Part shown: piece after piece, positions 55,826 through 64,000 of the stretch
How the letters are laid out: the number at the start of each line of letters is the position of its first letter
How positions within the stretch are numbered: position 1 is the first letter of the stretch
Assembly: GCA_037043455.1 (NCBI GenBank)
Contig: JAWPHD010003099.1
Coordinates: 124,001-188,000, forward strand
Origin: Cyrtodaria siliqua
Taxonomy: Eukaryota; Mollusca; Bivalvia; Adapedonta; Hiatellidae
DNA: 64,000 bases
Direction: 5' to 3'
Notes under the pieces: generated by a model
The model's input: the letters and a program-made list of their open reading frames with translations, nothing else
The model's database searches: none
What the model was told of the DNA's origin: nothing
Position numbers and translations under genes: made by a program

Positions 55826-56446
55826 TTGTAACAAAGCTAATATATCTGATAATAACGCTTCTTTTCTTGATTTAGATCTCTCGATTGAAAATGGTGAAAT
55901 AATTAGCAAAATCTATGACAAGAGAGATGATTTTAATTTTGACATTGTTAATTATCCCCACTTGGATGGGGATGTTCCCCGAGCAACTTCTTATGGGGTG
56001 TATGTGTCTCAGCTTATTCGTTTTTCAAGAGATTGTACTCGAGTTGAGGACTTTAATATTCGTAATCTTTGTATAACTAAAAAGCTACTCAATCAGGGTT
56101 ACCGTTACCATAAACTTCGAAAAAACCTTTGCTAAATTTTATTATCGTAACCCTGATCTTCTTTCCAAATATAAAAGTAATTTAAGGACTCTTCTGCGAC
56201 AAGGACTATCACAACCTGACTTCTATGGTGATGTGATTTATAAACTTCGTTAGATTCTTGGTCATGATCACTTTCATACTATTTTTGTTAAACTTGTTAA
56301 AAAGTTTATCAAAAGAAGTTATGACCCTATCATTTTGCAACGTACTGCGTGCTTGGTGGTGGACCCTTTTACAGTTCGCCACTATGCTTTCCTCTTTAAT
56401 TGTACGATGACCGGACAGGCTGTGGACCCTATGATGACGCCTACCT
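55826..56446 (+). pseudogene. retroelement reverse-transcriptase C-terminal fragment, copy 2
   Basis: Tandem partner of copy 1 about 750 bp downstream, same strand. It keeps DLDLSIENGEIISKIYDKRD, VPRATSYGVYVSQLIRFSRD and the true end (PFTVRHYAFLFNCTMTGQAV then DPMMTPT and a stop at about 56446). It is broken by an extra A at CTTCGAAAAAACC (about 56120) and a TAG stop at about 56251. Before the frameshift it reads 55803-56135 in one frame. Inactive. Confidence 0.6.
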
Positions 56447-57020
56447 AAAGCCCAATGGGACGGTGGCGTTTGATGTTTGTCTATGATATTTCTTGTCGTG
56501 CCCTTAATGGTTTATTCTCTTGTTGCTCTGCTTCTGTTAAGTCATTGAGTACCTGCATTGTGGCTTTCTAGGCTTTTTTTTTTTGTATTATATTTACACG
56601 AGCATATTTGTGTTTTACTTATATTGCCTATTGATGCTGCCTTGTTGGTTAGAGATTAGATCATGGCGGGGATTTCTTTATTTACACTGTCCTGTTTTAA
56701 TGGGATGACAGTAGGGTAAGTGTGAGGTTTGGTGCACCCTAGAACCGGTTTAAACCAATGGCCTACTTTGCCACTGACCGTTCCAAGGCGGTAGCCCTAT
56801 TGTCAACCCTTTTGTGTTTGTGATGTCGTTTGCATTTATTGTTGCTTTTGCCTTCTTGTTTGTCTGTTTGCGTGTTTGTTTCTGTGTTTTGTGGTTGACT
56901 GTCCTCCTTGAATGCTGCTTTCCCTGTCCGATCTTTTTATATTTCTCTATATGCTGATAGAATCCTACAGGACAAATTGCCCTCCGACCGACCCAATTAA
57001 GCTCCTCAGGGTTCCCAGGT
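56447..57020. other. probable 3' untranslated region of the retroelement
   Basis: T-rich, coding-free sequence continuous with copy 2. It shares TGTCGTGCCCTTAATGGTTT with the end of copy 1 (CTTGTTGTGCTCTCAATGGT). GC-richer segments such as GGTGCACCCTAGAACCGGTT follow. The end is not defined. Confidence 0.45.
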
Positions 57021-59594
57021 GAAAGACAGAATATAAAAACGATATCTTATTGGGAATCTATAAAAAAACGAGTTTCTCGCGCTATTATTTGTTTTTCATA
57101 AATTCTTTATTATTCACAGTAAAATTCCGGTGGTGTAAATTGCCACCCGGACGACACTCGTATACAATAACGGAGAAAAAAGTAAAGAGAAGAAAACCCA
57201 CTGGAAAATAGTGCAATGAGTTGTTCATATCACCAAATGAATACAGCACCGTGTACACTACAGGTTATACTAACACCGGGTGAAAGGTCAACACTATTTT
57301 TACCCCTTGCAATTTCATACCCTGTTTACTTTCACTTCTCAAATTTATATAAAAAACTGTCAAAAACATGATGAGCTGCATTTTCAAATATCAACAACAT
57401 GTCAAGAATACAGTTATAGCCAAAAAATAACAGGAACCAGCACTAAAAAAAAAAGTTTTTAAAGAAAAAAGATTAGCACTCTTTAATACAGAACTACTTT
57501 CGACTGCACCAGGCAAGCACATCCTGTTGATTTAGTGTAATTAGACCTACACTCAAACAAACAAACGACGAAACTCACAATGAATGTCCCAGGTCAACTT
57601 AAAGATGTTTTACTGAACGTTTAATAGTAAACGAAGAGCAGGAGGAGCTCACTAAGAGTTGTTTGATGCCTTGCTCAACGGTACAGCTGCATTCTCAAAA
57701 GTCATAACTCTTTCCAGTGGGGTATTTGTTTTTATTGTATGGTTATTAGCCCTAAATACATCTCTTCCTCATTAATTATGATACTTTTTATTTGGATTTC
57801 ACATAATCGTACTATTTGTCATTGTCTTTGATTTAGTAAGGCATCAAGGTAAGGTTGTGTGATGAGGGAAAATGGTTGCAAACAAAAAGGCCGATATCAT
57901 GGAAAACATGAAGAAAAAAACACCCGTATAGGTTTGAAGGAGTGTCGATGAAGTGGGTAACATCATTTCGACGGCATGGCAATTATTTAAATTTTACAGC
58001 CGATGTCGTCTTCAGTAAAACAAACATACAGTTACATGGTTTCATTGTTTCCAATGCATATACTTATACAGAAGTATGGATATCGAAAGCGTTCATGTTG
58101 TTTTTGAGCAGTACGAAATAAATCTAATAGCGCAAACTCGTGAGAAACGTGGAAAGAATACTTCGCTTTATATACCATCTCACATACAGGAAAAATCATT
58201 CACGCCTAGATAAAGGTTCTAACAAGTAGCAAGAGTAGAGAAGATTTGAAATAGTGTATATAAAACACCTAGCTGAAAGTGCCCATGAACTTCTTGGAGA
58301 GGACCAATAGTATATACTCAGCCATTTAAAATAGCATATGTCTGTGTAGTCGTCATTGGAGATCTTGAATCTAACCATGAGAAACTGATACCATCATAAT
58401 TATTCATTTATTGCTATACAGCCAAGTTCAAAGCCAGACAAGGTGTTGCTCTTCTTCTTAGACCAGACACGGATGTACTTAAGGGGGAATTGACCTATTC
58501 GAAAATTTAAGGGTACGCATATGAATTATACATATTTGTAAATTTGAAGATATTTGCGATTTGAATATGAATTTTGTTTTGTCGTCATGTTAACATGTTT
58601 TTAATAATAACATCTCAAATATGGCTATGTTTGACGTTTATCATAAAAGTCGCGTCGCACTCAATTGTCAACGTTTTTTGCATCACGGAGTGTTAGTTTA
58701 GTCACATGCACCTATTTTTTATATCACGCTGTTCGTCCTGACGAGACCTTTCATCTGATATATAAATTATATCATTTAAACTGTAGACTATTATTTATAG
58801 AATTTCCTATTTCTTTCGCCGCTTTTTTACCGTGGAATTTTAAGAAAAAACGAAGTTAAAGCCACTTATCTTTTAAATGGCTTCATAAACAACTGCAAAA
58901 TTTTAGTAGGATTCAGAAAATTTAATTTCCTATCGAAATATAACATAAAATGTGCTGGTCATCTGAATATTTTTTTCAGTATACTTGTTTTATTGATCCC
59001 ATACCCGTTCGAAAAAAATGACGTCGACGGTCTTTATATTAAAGGTACATTGTACATGTTGGTGATATATCAATAATTATTTTTAAATAATCAGATGTCT
59101 ATATTAGTAGTGACAGTAACCTGCTATACGGAATTTTACATATTATTCAACATCAAGTGTTTGAGGTTTTAGCCAAAAAAATCTTTAATTGGCAAAGGGT
59201 GTTCTTACTGTCAGCTTCGCACGAAGCGAATCCCTGTACATTATAGTACACATATCGTAATAAGCTTCTCGAAACGAAGCCCCACTTTTCTTCAATTGCA
59301 TATTTTACAATAAAAAGTTTTGAAATATGGCGAAATCGTGTTGCAAAACCCAAAATAATGCCGAGATCAGCGATGTCTATACCAATCTGTGTGTCCATCG
59401 TGAAGATATATTTTCGCACATTTATATATGTTTAAAGAAACTAACCCGCCAAAAAATGACAAAATCACACTACAAAACCGTTTATCAAAACTTATTCATG
59501 TTTTCAGGCTCCGGTTCCACCAACATTTCGTTAAGTTTTACTTAAAAACTGACCAAAATAATTAGGGTCCGTGAAGTTAGCACACCGCTCAGCA
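57021..59594. other. no gene recognised
   Basis: About 2.6 kb of AT-rich DNA. Frames of 60-88 codons occur (57280, 58196, 58665, 59153, 59327) without family features, signal peptides that convince, or splice-linked partners. A small inverted motif AGCTTCGCACGAAGCG lies at 59214-59229. Confidence 0.5.
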
Positions 59595-62500
59595 ATCAAC
59601 ATTCAGCTCAACCAAATGCTGATCTGGCTCAGCATGCTAGCGCGACATACCAGATCAGAATTCGTTGTATTTGAGTTAAAGCCAATGCTGATCTGGCTCA
59701 GCACCCCAGCGCGACATACCAGATCAGCATTCGATTTATTTGAGTTAAAGCCAATGCTGATCTGGCTCAGCACCCCAGCGCGACATACCAGATCAGCATT
59801 CATTTTTTTCAATTTTAGGCCAATGCTGATCTGGCTCAGCATGCTAGCGCGACATTCCAGATCAGCATTCGATTTATTTGAGTTAAAGCCAATGCTGATC
59901 TGGCTCAGCACTCTAACGCAGCATACCAGATCAGCATTCGTTATATTTGATTTTAAGTCAATGCTGATCTGGATCAGCATGCTAGCTCGACATTACAGAT
60001 CAGCATTCGATTTATTTGATTTTAAGTCAATGCTGATCTGGATCAGCACTCTAGCGCAGCATACCAGATCAGCATTCGTTATATTTGATTTTAAGTCAAT
60101 GCTGATCTGGATCAGCATGCTAGCTCGACATTACAGATCAGCATTCGATTTATTTGATTTTAAGTCAATGCTGATCTGGATCAGCACTCTAGCGCAGCAT
60201 ACCAGATCAGCATTCGTTATATTTGATTTTAAGTCAATGCTGATCTGGATCAGCATGCTAGCTCGACATTACAGATCAGCATTCGATTTATTTGATTTTA
60301 AGTCAATGCTGATCTGGATCAGCACTCTAGCGCAGCATACCAGATCAGCATTCATTATATTTGATTTTAAGTCAATGCTGATCTGGATCAGCATGCTAGC
60401 TCGACATTACAGATCAGCATTCGATTTATTTGATTTTAAGTCAATGCTGATCTGGCTCAGCATGCTAGCGCGACATTCCAGATCAGGATTCGATTTATTT
60501 GATTTTATGTCAATGCTGATCTGGATCAGCATCCCAGCGCGACATACCAGATCAGCATTCGATTTATTTGATTTTAAGTCAATGCTGATCTGGCTCAGCA
60601 CCCCAGCGCGACATACCAGATCAGCATTCATTTTTTTCAATTTTAGGCCAATGCTGATCTGGCTCAGCATGCTAGCGCGACATTCCAGATCAGCATTCGA
60701 TTCATTTGATTTTAAGTCAATGCTGATCTGGATCAGCACCCCAGCGCGACACACCAGATCAGCATTCGTTATATTTGATTTTAAGTCAATGCTGATCTGG
60801 ATCAGCATGCTAGCTCGACATAACAGATCAGCATTCGATTTATTTGATTTTAAGTCAATGCTGATCTGGATCAGCACTCTAGCGCAGCATACCAGATCAG
60901 CATTCGTTATATTTGATTTTAAGTCAATGCTGATCTGGATCAGCATGCTAGCTCAACATTACAGATCAGCATTCGATTTATTTGATTTTAAGTCAATGCT
61001 GATCTGGCTCAGCACCCCAGCGCGACACACCAGATCAGCATTCATTTTATTCGATTTGAGGCCAATGCTGATCTGGCTCAGCACCCCAGCGCGACATACC
61101 AGATCAGCATTCATTTTTTTCAACTTTAGGCCAATGCTGATCTGGCTCAGCATGCTAGCGCGACATTCCAGATCAGAATTCGATTTATTTGAGTTAAACC
61201 CAATGCTGATCTGGCTCAGCACTCTAGCGCAGCATACCAGATCAGCATTCGTTATATTTGATTTTAAGTCAATGCTGATCTGGATCAGCATGCTAGCTCG
61301 ACATTACAGATCAGCATTCGATTTATTTGATTTTAAGTCAATGCTGATCTGGATCAGCACTCTAGCGCAGCATACCAGATCAGCATTCGTTATATTTGAT
61401 TTTAAGTCAATGCTGATCTGGATCAGCATGCTAGCTCGACATTACAGATCAGCATTCGATTTATTTGATTTTAAGTCAATGCTGATCTGGATCAGCATGC
61501 TAGCTCGACATTACAGATCAGCATTCGATTTATTTGATTTTAAGTCAATGCTGATCTGGATCAGCATGCTAGCTCGACATTACAGATCAGCATTCGATTT
61601 ATTTGATTTTAAGTCAATGCTGATCTGGCTCAGCATGCTAGCGCGACATTCCAGATCAGCATTCATTTTATTCGATTTGAGGCCAATGCTGATCTGGCTC
61701 AGCACCCCAGCGCGACATACCAGATCAGCATTCATTTTTTTCAACTTTAGGCCAATGCTGATCTGGCTCAGCATGCTAGCGCGACATTCCAGATCAGCAT
61801 TCGATTTATTTGAGTTAAAGCCAATGCTGATCTGGCTCAGCACTCTAGCGCAGCATACCAGATCAGCATTCGTTATATTTGATTTTAAGTCAATGCTGAT
61901 CTGGATCAGCATGCTAGCTCGACATTACAGATCAGCATTCGATTTATTTGATTTTAAGTCAATGCTGATCTGGATCAGCACTCTAGCGCAGCATACCAGA
62001 TCAGCATTCGTTATATTTGATTTTAAGTCAATGCTGATCTGGATCAGCATGCTAGCTCGACATTACAGATCAGCATTCGATTTATTTGATTTTAAGTCAA
62101 TGCTGATCTGGATCAGCATGCTAGCTCGACATTACAGATCAGCATTCGATTTATTTGATTTTAAGTCAATGCTGATCTGGCTCAGCATGCTAGCGCGACA
62201 TTCCAGATCAGGATTCGATTTATTTGATTTTATGTCAATGCTGATCTGGATCAGCATCCCAGCGCGACATACCAGATCAGCATTCGATTCATTTGATTTT
62301 AAGTCAATGCTGATCTGGCTCAGCACCCCAGCGCGACATACCAGATCAGCATTCATTTTTTTCAATTTTAGGCCAATGCTGATCTGGCTCAGCATGCTAG
62401 CGCGACATTCCAGATCAGCATTCGATTCATTTGATTTTAAGTCAATGCTGATCTGGATCAGCACCCCAGCGCGACACACCAGATCAGCATTAGATTTATT

Positions 62501-64000
62501 TGATTTTAAGTCAATGCTGATCTGGCTCAGCAACCCAGCGCGACATACCAGATCAGCATTCATTTTATTCGATTTGAGGCCAATGCTGATCTGGCTCAGC
62601 ACCCCAGCGCGACATACCAGATCAGCATTCATTTTTTTCAACTTTAGGCCAATGCTGATCTGGCTCAGCATGCTAGCGCGACATTCCAGATCAGCATTCG
62701 ATTTATTTGAGTTAAAGCCAATGCTGATCTGGCTCAGAACTCTAGCGCAGCATACCAGATCAGCATTCGTTATATTTGATTTTAAGTCAATGCTGATCTG
62801 GATCAGCATGCTAGCTCGACATTATAGATCAGCATTCGATTTATTTGATTTTAAGTCAATGCTGATCTGGATCAGCACTCTAGCGCAGCATACCAGATCA
62901 GCATTCGTTATATTTGATTTTAAGTCAATGCTGATCTGGATCAGCATGCTAGCTCGACATTACAGATCAGCATTCGATTTATTTGATTTTAAGTCAATGC
63001 TGATCTGGATCAGCACTCTAGCGCAGCATACCAGATCAGCATTCGTTATATTTGATTTTAAGTCAATGCTGTTCTGGATCAGCATGCTAGCTCGACATTA
63101 CAGATCAGCATTCGATTTATTTGATTTTAAGTCAATGCTGATCTGGATCAGCACTCTAGCGCAGAATACCAGATCAGCATTCGTTATATTTGATTTTAAG
63201 TCAATGCTGATCTGGATCAGCATGCTAGCTCGACATTACAGATCAGCATTCGATTTATTTGATTTTAAGTCAAAGCTGATCTGGCTCAGCATGCTAGCGC
63301 GACATTCCAGATCAGCATTCGATTTATTTGAGTTAAAGCCAAAGCTGATCTGGCTCAGCACTCTAGCGCAGCATACCAGATCAGCATTCGTTATATTTGA
63401 TTTTAAGTCAATGCTGATCTGGATCAGCATGCTAGCTCGACATAACAGATCAGCATTCGATTTATTTGATTTTAAGTCAATGCTGATCTGGATCAGCACT
63501 CTAGCGCAGCATACCAGATCAGCATTCGTTATATTTGATTTTAAGTCAATGCTGATCTGGATCAGCATGCTAGCTCGACATTACAGATCAGCATTCGATT
63601 TATTTGATTTTAAGTCAATGCTGATCTGGCTCAGCACCCCAGCGCGACACACCAGATCAGCATTCATTTTATTCGATTTGAGGCCAATGCTGATCTGGCT
63701 CAGCACCCCAGCGCGACATACCAGATCAGCATTCATTTTTTTCAACTTTAGGCCAATGCTGATCTGGCTCAGCATGCTAGCGCGACATTCCAGATCAGCA
63801 TTCGATTTATTTGAGTTAAAGCCAATGCTGATCTGGCTCAGCACTCTAGCGCAGCATACCAGATCAGCATTCGTTATATTTGATTTTAAGTCAATGCTGA
63901 TCTGGATCAGCATGCTAGCTCGACATTACAGATCAGCATTCGATTTATTTGATTTTAAGTCAATGCTGATCTGGATCAGCACTCTAGCGCAGCATACCAG
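59595..64000. repeat. 69-bp tandem array of nested palindromes
   Basis: About 64 units of 69 bp, continuing beyond the window. Each has AATGCTGATCTGG at one end and its exact inverse CCAGATCAGCATT about 24 nt later, so every unit can fold. In the GGATCAGCA variants a second inverted copy gives TGCTGATCTGGATCAGCA. A spacer (TCGATTTATTTGATTTTAAG or TTTTTTCAATTTTAGG types) separates units. Two unit types alternate as 138-bp dimers (for example 59980-60410), and a longer mixed cassette recurs at about 61000, 61620, 62520 and 63620. Minus-strand frames of 110-225 codons are 23-residue periodic by-products. Confidence 0.95.

Noticed and set aside
59603..63913. Minus-strand frames of 110-225 codons with SQISIDLKSNKSNADL repeats
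   Set aside because: The 69-bp unit is a multiple of three, so any stop-free phase stays open for many units. Frames recur identically and end where a unit has an indel.

Overview
The window looks like animal genomic DNA, most likely from a bivalve mollusc. The reasons are spliced genes with GT-AG introns, an AT-rich background, several non-LTR (LINE) retrotransposon fragments, a retroelement family I remember from mussels and related bivalves, tRNA-derived SINEs, and a very heavy load of tandem repeats. The species assignment is inference. By my estimate from array lengths, at least eleven unrelated tandem-repeat families cover roughly 45% of the window.

Layout. 1-10536: minisatellite with 47-bp units that change to 52-bp units near the right end. 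10534-11565: two foldback (hairpin) sequences. 11566-22140: gene-free DNA with four short-unit arrays (42, 21 and 30 bp, plus CAACGTT-rich elements), an inverted pair of dispersed repeats and a decayed LINE 3' end. 22145-24590: a 22-bp AT-rich array.

The one host gene I can support runs from 26139 to 50818 on the + strand. It has four coding exons (26139-26205, 39108-39234, 50257-50417, 50583-50818) that join in frame into a 196-residue single-pass membrane protein. The protein has a signal peptide, a six-cysteine ectodomain, one membrane segment and a Pro/Tyr-rich cytoplasmic tail with a PPxY motif. This is the architecture of the Shisa-like (STMC6) superfamily, which includes Shisa, CYYR1, VOPP1 and WBP1.

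Intron 1 carries the most striking structure: about 110 copies of a 67-bp unit in three blocks between 27095 and 39012. Each unit is a copy of the exon 2 splice acceptor plus the first ~30 bp of exon 2, followed by a GTATGA or GTAGGA donor-like sequence. The array therefore appears to have grown out of the host gene's own intron/exon boundary. It is interrupted by two nearly identical 5'-truncated LINE copies that entered at the same position of the unit. Intron 2 holds a Harbinger-like MITE, a 22-bp array, a 23/24-bp array, hairpin elements and another truncated LINE.

Downstream of the gene are a 27-bp array starting at its poly(A) site, a 30-bp array, a decayed LINE endonuclease, two head-to-head tRNA-derived SINEs and two tandem copies of a retroelement C-terminus. 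A 69-bp array of nested palindromes runs from 59595 past the right edge. Almost every other open reading frame is a by-product of tandem repetition and is not annotated as a gene.
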